Assembly: GCA_039621445.1 (NCBI GenBank)
Contig: CP154954.1
Span: 42,153,572 to 42,217,571 of the forward strand
Length of the DNA stretch: 64,000 nt
Source: Euglena gracilis
Taxonomy: Eukaryota; Euglenida; Euglenophyceae; Euglenales
Direction: 5' to 3'
Part shown: positions 31,245 through 41,199 of the stretch, in pieces
Layout: each line of letters opens with the position of its first letter
Numbering within the stretch: position 1 is the stretch's first letter
Translations under genes and position numbers: made by a program
The notes under the pieces: generated by a model
The model's input: only the letters and a program-made list of their open reading frames with translations
Told to the model about the DNA's origin: nothing
Database searches by the model: none

Positions 31245-31590
31245 TTACCCCCCTTATTGGCCCCCCCGCCTATTGTCCCTGGGCCCTGGCCGATGGGGGG
31301 TTTTTTGGCTCGGCCAATGAAATTCCTTTGGTTGTCCCTCGTGGTTCGGGACGCGGGGGGGGACGGGGGGGGGGGGACTGTGGCCCAACTGCCCCCATAT
31401 GTTTTCCTTGGAGTCGCCCAAATTTGCATGTAATTTTCCTTTGGTTGACCAAAAAATGTGCCTGGCCAGAGTCCGGGACGTGGGGGGGACGCGGGGGGGG
31501 GGGACGCGGGGGGGACACAGGGGGAACACCCCCTTATTGTCCGATCGGGCCTCCCGGGGGCAGGTCAGTGGGACAAAAAGGGGGGGGGTA
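31245..31590. mobile_element. CCCCTTATTGTCC element with a nested CGGGACGCGG insertion
   Basis: Same flanks and interior as 30070-30235, but split after 'aattcctttggt' by a block of about 175 bp (31339-31511) bounded by 'cgggacgcgggggg' arrays. Confidence 0.65.
31339..31511 (+). mobile_element. CGGGACGCGG repeat element, copy 1
   Basis: Core 'ccaaatttgcatgtaattttcctttggttgaccaaaaaa' flanked by 'cgggacg-ggggggacgcgggggg' tandem blocks. An inverted copy is at 35075-35285. Confidence 0.7.
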
Positions 31591-31689
31591 ACTAACTTTA
31601 TTTCACCACCTCACCCCCCCCCCCCTCAAGGTGGCCACCCTCCAGGCATCGTGGGACCCAAATGGCCACTCCGGGGGGGGGGACACTTT

Positions 31690-31748
31690 GGAGTGAAGTT
31701 ACCTTAACTTCACTTGTGAAGTTGACTTCGCTGGTGAAGTTACACCTA
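31690..31748. repeat. GTGAAGTTA hairpin cluster
   Basis: 'gtgaagttaccttaacttcac' is a near-perfect palindrome, followed by further 'tgaagttgacttcg' and 'ggtgaagttacac' arms. Could form one or two hairpins. Confidence 0.55.
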
Positions 31749-32054
31749 ACACTCACAATTTTGGGACGTCCCGCCAAAATTGTTGGCCACTTTTGCCACA
31801 ATTTTGGGCTCTTTTGCCAAAACGCCTGGGACCTTTCGCCAAAATTTTTGGGACCGTTGCCGAATTTTTGGGATTCCATTGCAGGGATTTTGGTACTCGG
31901 CGGTCAAAATTTTTGGGACTTTTTGCAAAAGCTCTCTGAATCCAACAAATCACTCTCCGAACAAACCATTGCAACCCCACGGCTCTTCCAAGCAACACAG
32001 CTGATGTAAATCATACCCAGTGTTCGGGGGAACACCACATTTTTTTCACCGAAC

Positions 32055-32090
32055 CCAAGATATGGAACTTATTTTCCATATCTTGGACAC
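32055..32090. repeat. AAGATATGGAA hairpin
   Basis: 'aagatatggaa' faces 'ttccatatctt' with an 8-base spacer. Confidence 0.6.
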
Positions 32091-32599
32091 CATCTTGGAC
32101 ACCAAATTAGGAACTGGCCGAGAAAGAGGTGCTGCCTGGACCCCCCCCCCCAGGGGGTGGCAGGGATGATCAATTGACCGCCAGCGCAGGGAAGTGAATT
32201 ACCGCGGTCAACTGGGCCTCAGGTTGATTACCTTTTCGGGGCCAGACTGCCTCAATGCCAGGAAATGGGGGGGGGGGTGCCAAAAAGTACGACCAGCAAA
32301 TATGGTCGCACTGGTGAGATGACGGTCTTCATCGCAAAGTCCCCGTGACTCGGCACCTGACACACAAAGTACACGAGCTCCGACTGCGGAACAAGGCGCA
32401 GCTGCGTCCAGTTCCACAGTCACGCCAGCAGTGGTTCCGGGTATAATGGATTTTGGGGGGAGCAGACAATATCACATGTGTCGGTGTGTGTACAACGACA
32501 TGACTTGTTGCAGGTGGTGGTGCTGCTTCGACCACAGTCGATTTGGGTGTTGTCACCACTTCAGGTGTTTGTACAGGTAGTTGTTTCCGTGAAGACCCC

Positions 32600-32880
32600 C
32601 CGAATTACGAAACATTGGCAATTTTCCGGTGTAAACCGGGGTGGGCGGGGGGGGGGGAGTGGGGCGTGATTTTCAGGGCCAGATTGCCTCAATGCCAGGA
32701 AATAGGTGGTGCCAAAGAGCGCAACCAGCCCTTGGTACCAGATCGGCTTGATTCCCCGCTCTCAGAAACCGCATTAATGCCAGGACACTTGCGACTTCAA
32801 CTTCCCACAATAACGAAATTTTTGGCAATTTTTCGGTGCCAATTGCGGCAACCAAACCGGATCTTATAAACCCCGGGGGT
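32600..32880. repeat. GCTGGTCAACA repeat family, further copy
   Basis: 'acattggcaattttccggtgtaaaccggg...gattttcagggccagattgcctcaatgccaggaaa' repeats motifs at 30400-30540, 31050-31200 and 32220-32290. Non-coding. Confidence 0.5.
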
Positions 32881-33189
32881 TTACAAATAGGGGTGGGGTA
32901 TACCTTAGGGAGTGGGGGGATGATACTCAGAAAATGTATATCTCAGGTAGGCTATTACCCTACAGAACAATCCTCGCAGGTCGCATGTCAATAAAATTTC
33001 AAAAAAAAACAAACCACGGGCTGTGACAGCTTTGGGGTTTCTGCCCTGTTACTGGCCAATTGTTGTGGCCCAAGGGGTGGTTATAAGATTGGGGGGGGGG
33101 GGCAGGTGTCACTCCCAAAATGGTGAGAGTTCTGCACAGAAAGGGAAAACAAAACGCAGCCGAAGGGGGGAAATGCCTGTGTCTGGGGA

Positions 33190-33567
33190 GAATGGATGAA
33201 GACCAGTGCCTCCGGGATCTGTTAAAAACGTGTTCAGCCCGCCAAATGCCTGCCCTGAAATTCGTGGTCATGAACACGTTTTCTATGAGGGCATTTGTGG
33301 CAATGACACGTTTTCAGTGAAGGCATCTGTGTTCAGGCACGTTTTCAATGAGGACGCAGTTTTTTGGGTCCGAATTTCACAAAATCGCGTTTTTGACCCC
33401 TTGCGTGAATCATGACCACGAATTTCAGGGCAGGCATTTGGCGGGCTCTGAACACGTTTTTAAACAAATTGTGGCTGAGCCCAGATTTCCGCCTGAAAAC
33501 GTGTTCAGGGGGCCCCCTGGCTGAACACGTTTTCAGGCTGAAATCTGGGCTCAGCCACAATTTGTGT
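33190..33567. repeat. Foldback cluster built on AACACGTTTTC
   Basis: Two nested inverted repeats. Arms 33222-33275 and 33408-33463 share 41-43 bp ('gttcag..cccgccaaatgcc', 'tgccctgaaattcgtggtcatg'). Then a tighter hairpin at 33464-33565 has arms of nearly 50 bp ('acaaattgtggctgagccc', 'agatttc.gcctgaaaacg', 'tgttcag') with almost no loop. 'acacgtttt' occurs eight times. No ORF. A foldback transposon or a structured RNA source are the options. Confidence 0.8.
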
Positions 33568-33961
33568 ATAGAAAGACATCAGGTGCCACTTCCACATTGT
33601 TGACAAATCCCTGAGAGAAACAGGCAAAAACGGCAGTTGAACCTCCAAAGCAACTGTCACCTGGCACGTCGACTGCCCTGGCAACTTCCCACAAAGGCGC
33701 AGTTCCAAAAAAAAACTACAATTATGCCAAAGAATAGATTTTTTGACCCCGAAACCCCCCAAAAAACACAAAAACAGCAACGTGCATCTGCGTCGGGAAA
33801 GAAAAATTTTCTGGTAATTTTGAGGGGGGTTCTGGACCTCCCCCCCACCCACCCTGAGAAGGGGTTGGGGCTGGTTGCCCCTTAACGCTCGCTTAGTACC
33901 ATGGGGTTGGCTGGATGCAGGAACTGCATCGACTTTCGGCAGGCCACACTGTCACGTCTTC

Positions 33962-34096
33962 TGGCGGGGGCACCGCAGCAGCACGGCGGGATCCTTCGCC
34001 CGCTGCGCTGCGCTGCGTCCCGCTGCGCGGCGGCCCTGAGCTGCGGCCGGGGCCCGCTTCGGCCGCTCCGGCAGCCGGCGGTGGCGCCGCTGCCGC
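33962..34096 (-). CDS. Gene A exon, Arg/Ala-rich
   Basis: Acceptor 'ggggttgccag' before GCGGCAGC at 34096. Joining in phase to the 34186-34293 exon gives GGSGATAGCRSGRSGPRPQL then RAAAQRDAAQRSGRR. A second frame (RRLPERPKRAPAAAQGRRAA) and a plus-strand frame are also possible. The island is extremely GC-rich, so frame choice rests on phase only. Confidence 0.4.
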
Positions 34097-34185
34097 CTGG
34101 CAACCCCAATGGATGTCCCATGGAACACAACACCGCACAAAAGTAACACAAAACGGGGTAATGAAACCCGGCAAACCTGCCTAAC

Positions 34186-34293
34186 CTTCAGGGGGGGAGC
34201 GGTTGCTCCAACGCACAAACCACCATGCGACCGGCATCAGCAGGGTCATCAGGATGGGTCGGTTCGCAGTGTTTTGGCCGCACCGGCCATTTG
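34186..34293 (-). CDS. Gene A exon, membrane helix NRPILMTLLMPVAWWFVRW
   Basis: Acceptor 'gaaacgag' above 34293 lies at the edge of a GGCCATTTGC minisatellite; donor GTTAGG after GAAG at 34186. Peptide GRCGQNTANRPILMTLLMPV then AWWFVRWSNRSPPE: an almost certain membrane helix. Ends in phase 1, compatible with the 33962-34096 exon. The first exon of the locus that I can see; the start codon must lie farther right or in an unseen exon. Confidence 0.55.
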
Positions 34294-34295
34294 CT

Positions 34296-34500
34296 CGTTT
34301 CAGATGCACTAGCAGCCATTTGCTGCACTAGCAGCCATTTGCTGCACTAGCAGCCATTTGCTGCACCAGCAGCCATTTGCTTGCTTCGGCCTCGCCGGCG
34401 GCCATTTGCTTGCTTCAACCTCGCCGACGGCCATTTGCTTGCTTCGGCCGCACTAGCAGCCATTTGCTCCACCGGTGGCCATTTGCTCGCTTCGGCAACA
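34296..34500. repeat. GCAGCCATTTGCT minisatellite
   Basis: About nine units of 'ctagcagccatttgctgca' / 'cgccggcggccatttgcttgcttcgg', period 19 then about 33 bp. All share 'gccatttgct'. Confidence 0.8.
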
Positions 34501-34704
34501 CTGGGCCACGTCACTTCAGTCACCTTGAGCCAAGTTACAAGTGCCTGGCCGGGACATCATACGCCTGGTGGTGGCAGTATGTGGGCCCATTGGCACCCTG
34601 GCAGAAAAACCCCAGGCTGAAACTCTGGGAAATACCGGAACGGCAGTGCCAAAATTTGGGGGAAAACAAACAGTGCCAGAAAAATGCAGAAACCACAAAG
34701 CAAA

Positions 34705-35035
34705 ATTGCTGGAGGGCACCCTCCCCGCCAGCCAGCTCAAATCCAGCCAGCAGCCCAAATTCGGGCTGGGAGCCCCCTCAGGGGGGGGTCGAGTGAAATA
34801 AAGTTGGGTCCAGCCCGGCCTCTGGCCGGGCTAGCCGCCCGCTAGCTGGCCAGCCAACTGGGCTGCCCAGCTCACCTATCTATGCATCTCCCCCCCCCAT
34901 CACAGCTTCCTCCATCTCAGCCCCCAGCCTTGATCCAGGTCCATCCATCCAAAAATGTGTTAAAAAAATTTGGTTTTCAGCGACCCAGCCCAGCCAGCCC
35001 GCTCCAGCCCCGGACCCCCCTGGATCACAAAATTG
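34705..35035. repeat. CTCAAATCCAGCCAGCAGCCC repeat, copy 1
   Basis: About 330 bp closely matching 49436-49770: 'agctcaaatccagccagcagcccaaattcgggctgg', 'gcgagtgaaataaag.cgggtccagcccggcc', 'tggccagccaactgggctgcccag', 'cacagcttcctcc'. A partial copy is at 61.50-61.63 kb. Dispersed, probably transposon-derived. Confidence 0.75.
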
Positions 35036-35074
35036 TTATTTATACACATGTATGTTATTCTTAATAGTATGGGG

Positions 35075-35285
35075 GTGTCCCCCCCGCGTCCCCCCCGCGT
35101 CCCCCCCCCGCGTCCCCCCCGCGTCCCGGATTTTGGCCGGGCATGTTTTTTTGGTTGACCAAAGGAAAATTACATGCAAATTTGGGTGACGCCAAAGAAA
35201 ACGTGTGGGGTGGTTGGGCCATGGTTCCCCCCCGCGTCCCCCCCGCGTCCCCCCCCCGCGTCCCCCCCCGCGTCCCGAACCACCC
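35075..35285 (-). mobile_element. CGGGACGCGG repeat element, inverted copy
   Basis: Reverse complement of 31339-31511: 'ccccgcgtccccccc' arrays flank 'ggttgaccaaaggaaaattacatgcaaatttggg'. Confidence 0.7.
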
Positions 35286-35734
35286 CCTATAAAACTTTTA
35301 TATAATACACATAATATTTTAATTAAATTAATAATTACAATTGGGGGTGCTGGGAGGGAGTACCAGGGGTGGGGGGTTGGTGCTTGAAAAAAAACTTGCG
35401 AAAAATTTCTATTATGTTGGCGGGATTTTTTGGAGGGGGTTATGAAAACGGTTACCTTCGCCGTTTGCATGTGTTGCCGGGGTGCTGGGAGGGAATATCA
35501 GGGATGGGAGAGGACGGTGCTCAAAAAAACCTTGAAAAAAGGAAATTTTTGGCGGGCGACCATTAAGGGGGGGTGACCCATGGACCATTGTAAATGCAGG
35601 GTAAATTGAGTACCCCCCCCCCCCCTAATTGTCACCCCTCCCTAACAGTCGCCAGGGGGGGTCAAAACGTTCCCGGGGGGGTGCCAAGGGGGGGTCACGT
35701 TATTTCCATGGCCCGAAGCCCTTCTTGAAAATCG

Positions 35735-36065
35735 ACTGATATTACCATCCCCCCCCCCCCGAGTTAGTCACCCCCCCCCCTGTTGGTCACCTTTGGGCCC
35801 CCGGGCAAAAGGTTTTTTTTGAAGGGATATATTTTTCTTTGAAAAAAAAGCCGAATTCGGCCGTCGCAATTTTTTTTTTTTGCAGGTTGCCATCCATGAA
35901 ATGGGCCCTGGAATGCCAAAAACAACCTTGAAACCCCCTAGGGTTTGGGTGGGGGAGGGCAAAATTTGGGCATAAATTGCCCCCACCCCCCGAGTTAGTC
36001 ACCCCCCCCCCCTATTGGTCACTCTGGCCGAATTTCCCTTCCAGGGGGGTGACTAACTCGGGGGG
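35735..36065. mobile_element. CCCGAGTTAGTCACCC inverted-repeat element(s)
   Basis: 'cccgagttagtcaccccc' at 35758 and 35990, and the inverse 'ggggggtgactaactcgggg' at 36046. A small element (35988-36065) with perfect ends and an older neighbour. Interiors share '(t/a)ttggtcac'. Confidence 0.65.
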
Positions 36066-36069
36066 GGGG

Positions 36070-37030
36070 GGGAGGGCACGGTGATAGATTTTAGCAGGGG
36101 CGCCCGTGACAATGACAATTTTCAAGCCAGGCGTTCTTATTATAAAACGATTTTTGAAGAGGCTCAGTTTTCTTGCAGTTGGGAGATAGGCAGCTGGTAA
36201 ACTGATGGAATAGATTACTACCCCCCTCACCCCCCTCAGAGTGGCCAAGAATTTTTGGCAAATTTGGTGCCCCCCCCCAAAGTGGTTATTTTCTTCTGGC
36301 GCCGAAGGCGCCAAAGCCCAAAAACTGACCCCCCTCCCAAAGTGTCCCCTCCCCCAGAGTGGCCGTTTTGGGGTGCCGTGGTGCCCAGAGGGGCGGGTGA
36401 GGGTATGTGAATCAGAACTTGTAGATGCATTTGTACGCACAGTGTGTGTAGGGATTAGCGTCCCAAAGCTCAACAAGAGCTAGGAAAAGAACCTCCGCAC
36501 GCAACCCAGTTTGAAACACAAAAATGAGGAGGTTCCAATGCTGGTTTTCCAACGGATTCTTGGAATTGAATTGTGTCGACAATGACAACAATTCACACAA
36601 AATCCCAGAGCCCTCTTTTTGAGTAGATGATCACCTTGTGAGCGTTCTCTTCAAAGCGGGTGGGATGAATTCATTCAGCAAAGGAAATTGCCTGGGTGCT
36701 GAGGCCACAAGGGCAACATCCGGGACCCTTTGGTTGCACACTCGCATCAAGGCGTTTACATAATTTCGCCAAGAGCCGACGTCTCTCGCACTGACACATT
36801 TTGTTCCTCATGTTGTTTGTTGCAAGCCTCAGGCTTCCTGCTCATCAAACAAAAAAAACTGCCTGAATGCAACGACGTCCCCACGCATGCAAAAACTCAT
36901 CAATTGATGCATATTTCACACCCAGTTGGTCGCAAAGATCAACGAAGGACAAAAAAAATGAGCCAAACTGGCTGGCTGCACGTTCTGAGAACCTAGAGTT
37001 TTGGGAGGGGGTCAGGTCATGGGGACACAG
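36070..37030. other. AT-richer stretch without recognised gene
   Basis: Includes a 'ggcgccgaaggcgcc' palindrome in a C/G-run repeat (36230-36390) and a possible but unconvincing frame at 36.73-36.99 kb. Nothing identified. Confidence 0.4.
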
Positions 37031-37034
37031 GGGG

Positions 37035-37085
37035 GTTAGGGTTAGGGTTACCCTAACCCTAACCCTAACCCAAACCCTAACCCAT
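37035..37085. repeat. Head-to-head telomeric repeats, (TTAGGG)n(CCCTAA)n
   Basis: 'ggttagggttagggtta' runs directly into 'ccctaaccctaaccctaaccc' and 'aaaccctaaccc'. Two to three TTAGGG units meet five CCCTAA units in inverted order with no spacer. Confidence 0.9.
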
Positions 37086-37189
37086 AGCCCTTGAAAAAAT
37101 CCCTGTTTGGAGGCCAGGAAAAGTGCACTAAGTCCATGGTCTTAGTGGTCAGGTTCCACCCGTTGGGTACTGAAGCAGGGTTGACGTTT

Positions 37190-38030
37190 TTTTGTTTTTT
37201 TCAAAAAAAACGTGTGTTTTTATTAAAGAAACGCCAAAAACCATGTTTTTTTAAAAAAAAAAAGCAAAAATTGACCTTTTTCTTTGGGAAATGGCCATTT
37301 TTTGAGGAAAATTTTTTCGGGGGTGGTTCAGGTCACGGGAAGGGGGTCACGGGGATACTTTCACACATAGAAAAACCTTTAGAGGGGGTGTTCCCCCGTG
37401 ACCCACCCCCCGACCCGACCTAAGACCCTTTTCGGCCAATTTTGAAAAAAAAATTTTGGCCGGTGATGCCTAATTTGACAAAATATTCAGGTAGATTCCC
37501 AATTTTGAGGCATAAATTTTGCAAATTTTGGAATGTGATGCCTAATCTGGTGTCAAAGTACCAATTTAGGTTGGGGGATTCCTAATTTGGCGCCTAAAAA
37601 GGATTTTTTTCCCAAAAATTTGTTTTCGGTGATTCCTGGTTTGGCCACCGAAAAAATCTGTGTTTTTTGGGCAAAAAATCATGCTTTCAACCCCCCCCAA
37701 AAAAACAAAAAAATGAATCCTGCAGGGATAAAAAATGCACTTTATTCTAAAAAAAACATTTTTTCACCCAAACCCTCCATGATGCTTTTTTTTTTACTTT
37801 TTCAGAAAAACAAACCGTCAACCTTGTACTTGAGGGGACCAAAAGGAGATTTTTGACTCTTTTGTGGCCACTTTTGGCCTTTTGTTGGCTCACAATTTCT
37901 TCGGACATCGAAACCACCTTTAAGGAACCCCTTGGGACATTTTTTTGGAAACCCAACTATAAGAAACGGGTCTCTCACAGGTGGGGTGGGTCATCTCACA
38001 GTCTGTTGCATTTGTGAGGCATGTTCTCAA
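37190..38030. other. A/T-run intronic sequence
   Basis: Long A and T runs, inverted 'tttttttcaaaaaaaacgtg' type repeats and 'gattcctaatttgg' units related to 29.2-29.4 kb. No gene seen. Confidence 0.45.
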
Positions 38031-38089
38031 AATTTTTTTTGATGTTTTAGGACTTCAAACATAACAAAAACAAACAAAGGAATATGTGT

Positions 38090-38150
38090 TTCTATATATA
38101 CATATATAACATATATATACATATATAATATATGTATGAACCATGCCCCC
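38090..38150. repeat. TATATACATATATAA microsatellite
   Basis: Alternating 'atatatacatatataa' run bordering a 'ccccctttactgttcccccc' inverted-repeat element. Confidence 0.75.
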
Positions 38151-38424
38151 CCCTTTACTGTTCCCCCCTTACTGTTTTCATTGGGGGGACGGGAACAGTA
38201 CAGTGTCATAGCACTTTTGTAAAGGATTCTTGGCACAAGGCAAAAAGGGGAATCTTTTGGTCGGTTTTAGGTGCTTTCCATCCCACCAAAATCCAACTTT
38301 ATGCCAAAACTTTATGCCGGACGTTGTGGAGGTGCAATTTTCAAGCATGTAAACCATTTTGGCATTTTGGGTAACCTTTTGGGTCAAACTTGGGACTCAA
38401 AAGGGGGCACGGGAGGGGGGGGCA

Positions 38425-38790
38425 TGGTATATATATTTATATAAAGGAATATATACATACATGTGTGTGTGCGTGTCTACACAGACATGCATACATGAAT
38501 ATTTTCATTTGTATGTGTTTATGTGCACCCCCCATTACGTACCCCCATTATGTACCCCTTGGGGGGGAGGTACAATAATGGGGGGGGGGCAGTCCCAAGA
38601 GGAATGCACCTCGCCCGGCCATCCGCAGGCATGTTCCGCCCATTGTGAACCCCCCCCATTGTACCTCCCCCCCAGTTTCGGCCTCCCGGAGGAGGTATAT
38701 AATGGGGGGGGATGGTATATATGTATATATGCACACACATATACATATATATACATATATATACATATATGCATGCATATATGTACATAT

Positions 38791-38821
<31 letters not shown>

Positions 38822-38825
38822 CATT
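38425..38825. repeat. TA/CATA microsatellites around a CCCATTATGTACC element
   Basis: 'tatatatttatataaaggaatatataca' and 'acatatatatacatatatgcatgc' runs flank 'ccccccattacgtacccccattatgtaccccttgg' and 'ggtacaataatgggggg', inverted ends of a C-run element that appears at least twice (38525-38590 and 38648-38712). Confidence 0.7.
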
Positions 38826-39500
38826 CGGAAACAATAAACAAGGGATTTGCCCCCCAAAACGGGGTGGAAACACAAGGGATTTTGTTATTTTGGGGCCCTC
38901 AGACAGACTCAGTTGCGGGTCGGGCCAGGCCGGGTCGGGCTACTGGGCTGAGGGCAGGCCGGGCTGGACTGCTGGGCCATCAGGCCCCGGTGGGGGAATG
39001 CGTGCGTGGGCAGGCACCCCAAGGCACCCAGATCCGACCCCCCCAGGGCCAGGGGATTTCAAGACTCCCTATCCCTGGGCCGCCACACTGCAACCCGGCT
39101 CTGGGCTATATTTAAGGGCTTCTGAGAGTTGCTGGTTGGTTTTGCCCCCCAAGGATAGGGAAGTAACCCCTCCCCCCAGACGTTGGGAGGGGGTCCGGCC
39201 CTCCCACTCCTCCTCCTTGAAAGGTTCCAATGGCAGTGAAATTTTTTCTTCCAGTACTGCGCGCCGGAAAATGAGCAAAACAACACCCTTCTTCCTCACT
39301 TTGGACATATTGCCCGTTTTTTTTTGATGTTTTGGTGGTCTCCACATGAAAAATGTGAAATAATTCAAAAAAATGAGTGTTTTCGGGTTCAAAAAAAATT
39401 GGGTATTTTCACCAAATTTGGCCCGATTTCTGGCCGGGCGGCGGCCACGATGGGCCCCTCCTCCTCCGCACCCCTGGTCCTTTGCCCCGCCTTCCCCCAG

Positions 39501-39607
39501 GTTTGATACTGCCGTTGCTGCATGTCACCCTGAACCGCCTGCTCTTCCCTGGGCTGCTGGCCGCCCACCATGCCCGGGCCAAACACCGGCAGTGCGCCGC
39601 GGATGAG
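39501..39607 (+). CDS. Exon, hydrophobic (LILPLLHVTLNRLLFPGLLA)
   Basis: Acceptor 'gccttcccccag' before GTTTGATACTG; donor GTTGCA after GATGAG. Peptide LILPLLHVTLNRLLFPGLLA then AHHARAKHRQCAADE: a membrane-like helix followed by a basic tail. The antisense strand is also open (Gln/Arg-rich). The plus reading is preferred for its acceptor and G/C third positions. May belong to the cyclase gene farther right or to another gene. Confidence 0.45.
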
Positions 39608-39844
39608 GTTGCATTGACGAGTTTGTGGTGTCCGCGGTTTATCGTGTTGTATGTGTGTTGTGTGAGCTTTCCAAGAGTCAATTGACATCCGCATTTCACT
39701 GGAATCACTGTCCGGAAGTGACCACAGTCGTGCCCAAATTGTTTGAATTTGTGCACCATAAGAATGATGGTATGGAGTCCCAGGAAAAGATGCTCAGGCT
39801 TGAAGCCTCCTGAATGTGCAAGGGAGGACATACGAAGAGGTTTG

Positions 39845-40290
39845 GTCCCTAGTTTTGAGTCCACTGCACAACCACGTGTGTTGTACTGGTCCATCTTCTC
39901 TTGCCTCATTGTCTAAGGCAGACCTGGGAGCAGGACAACTAGGTAGCGGCGCTCGCCTGTGCACGTATGTCCACGGTTGCACAGCCGCCGCCCCGACCAG
40001 CCCCCGCCAATGGGGTTGTCCTCACCAGCGGCCATCTCCGGTGGAAGGGACCCCTCCTCTTTCGAAGACGTTAGTCCCTAGTTTTGAGTCCCCCTCGAAC
40101 CAACACGTGTTCCCTCTCCCTGGCGCTGGACATACCTGGCGGGGGCCCCTATTTGCCCCTGACAGAGCGCATTACTCGCTGTGCACGTCAACGCGTGTGC
40201 ACAGCCCGCTTTTCGCCGACCAGCCCCGCCAGGGGTTGTGTTCCCTCCCAGCCGCAACCGTATGTTCGCGTCCATCTCCGGTGTTTTTAG
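39845..40290. repeat. Direct duplication, GTCCCTAGTTTTGAGTCC unit of about 220 bp
   Basis: 'gtccctagttttgagtcc' starts at 39847 and again at 40072; both are followed by 'accaacacgtgt', 'cacgtatgtcca/cacgtcaacgcg', 'gaccagccccgcca' and 'gtccatctccggtg'. The second copy ends exactly at an exon acceptor (ttttag at 40290). Confidence 0.65.
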
Positions 40291-40413
40291 TTGAGTTTTT
40301 TCGCCCGGCGGGGCTCCAAGTCCAGCAGCCTCGCCAGCACCAACATTTCCCCGTCCCTCCTCTCCAACAGCTTTGTGTGTATCCTGCGCAGGGGCAGGCT
40401 CGGGCTCGGGGCC
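40291..40413 (+). CDS. Exon, FFARRGSKSSSLASTNIS segment
   Basis: Acceptor 'ccggtgtttttag' and donor GTGTGG bound a 41-codon frame: LSFFARRGSKSSSLASTNIS then PSLLSNSFVCILRRGRLGLG. Nearly every third codon base is C or G in this frame only. A Ser-rich basic segment and a short hydrophobic run. Gene membership uncertain. Confidence 0.5.
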
Positions 40414-40769
40414 GTGTGGCCTCCGAAAGACACAGCACAAAGAGGGTGCGGCGCAGACATTCAGCCCAAAAAGGATTGCTCTGACTCTCCTTCGGCCCAG
40501 TCCTCCATCTTTTAACCACTCCAACCGATCACCTGCTGGACATGATTTGTTTTGTTTTCCACCTGTTTCATGCCAACGTACCGCAACTGGTGCCCCCAAG
40601 GAGTTTGGTCATGAATGCAAATTTGAACCCCTCCAAGTTTGCTTTTTTGCAACAACTGACGATTTCACCCCCCATCTTTTTCAGTGTTTCAACCTTTTTT
40701 GCATTGCCTAGAATTCATAAAAAGGCAAATTTGCCCCCAAATGTGCCCCGACGTTTGCCCCCAGCCTGA

Positions 40770-40862
40770 CTCCCGCGATGAGGGTCTAGCTGAACCTCAC
40801 GGCTCATGTCCTTCACTGCATAGGCATTGACCTCCTCTGGCACGGCGCTGCCCACACAAAAA
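40770..40862 (-). CDS. Possible minus-strand exon
   Basis: Minus frame AVPEEVNAYAVKDMSREVQL then DPHRGSQAG is protein-like, but it lies between plus-strand exons and splice sites are not clear. Could be an antisense accident. Confidence 0.25.
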
Positions 40863-40954
40863 CAGCTTCTTTTTTGAGTTTCCGCTTTGATTTTTTTTGA
40901 GAGGGCGGCCCGCTGGGGTGGCCATGGCCCTGACCCCTGAGCCCACCCCCCATG

Positions 40955-41165
40955 CAACGCCCGGTGACTGACCCGCCCGCCCTCCCGCCCCCTCACGACG
41001 AGCAGCTGTTCGAGATCTTCCAAACGTTTGCGACAGACCCAGGGCGGCTGCACTGCCTCCCCCGACCCAGGGGAGGGGCACCGGCAAGATCCTGCCTTTG
41101 GACCTCGAAATGTCGGAAGTCAGTGAGCGCAAGGCTGAGGCCCGCAGGATGTGGGGGCTTCTCTG
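40955..41165 (+). CDS. Possible exon(s), DEQLFEIFQTF and SERKAEARRMWGLL
   Basis: Two plus frames overlap here: PPALPPPHDEQLFEIFQTFA then DPGRLHCLP (to about 41,070), and GKILPLDLEMSEVSERKAEA then RRMWGLLWFE (from about 41,085). Both have coding-like composition; a short intron or frameshift must separate them. Family not recognised. Confidence 0.35.
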
Positions 41166-41199
41166 GTTTGAAGGCAGAACACCCCCGCTCTCAACCTGC

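Larger units (their letters stand above)
638..34293 (-). other. Minus-strand multi-exon membrane-protein locus (gene A, span)
   Basis: At least fifteen short GC-rich islands on the minus strand translate into plausible peptides bounded by AG acceptors and GT donors, running from about 34.29 kb down to a stop codon at 638. Many are strongly hydrophobic (for example ILMTLLMPVAWWFV, GCWWWVVPLVTAIGAAGW, ALAWAAVAGIYGWLWV), so the product should be a multi-pass membrane protein with charged and Pro-rich linkers. Intron phases match between the 19.4 and 17.4 kb exons, the 9.5 and 8.4 kb exons, and the 7.7 and 7.4 kb exons, but not between every neighbour, so exons are missing or two genes are present. 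I do not recognise the family. Introns are packed with mobile elements listed separately. Confidence 0.5.

Noticed and set aside
38350-39327. 322-codon plus frame
   Set aside because: It runs through AT microsatellites and a C-run element (Tyr-Ile-Tyr repeats); no splice or start support.
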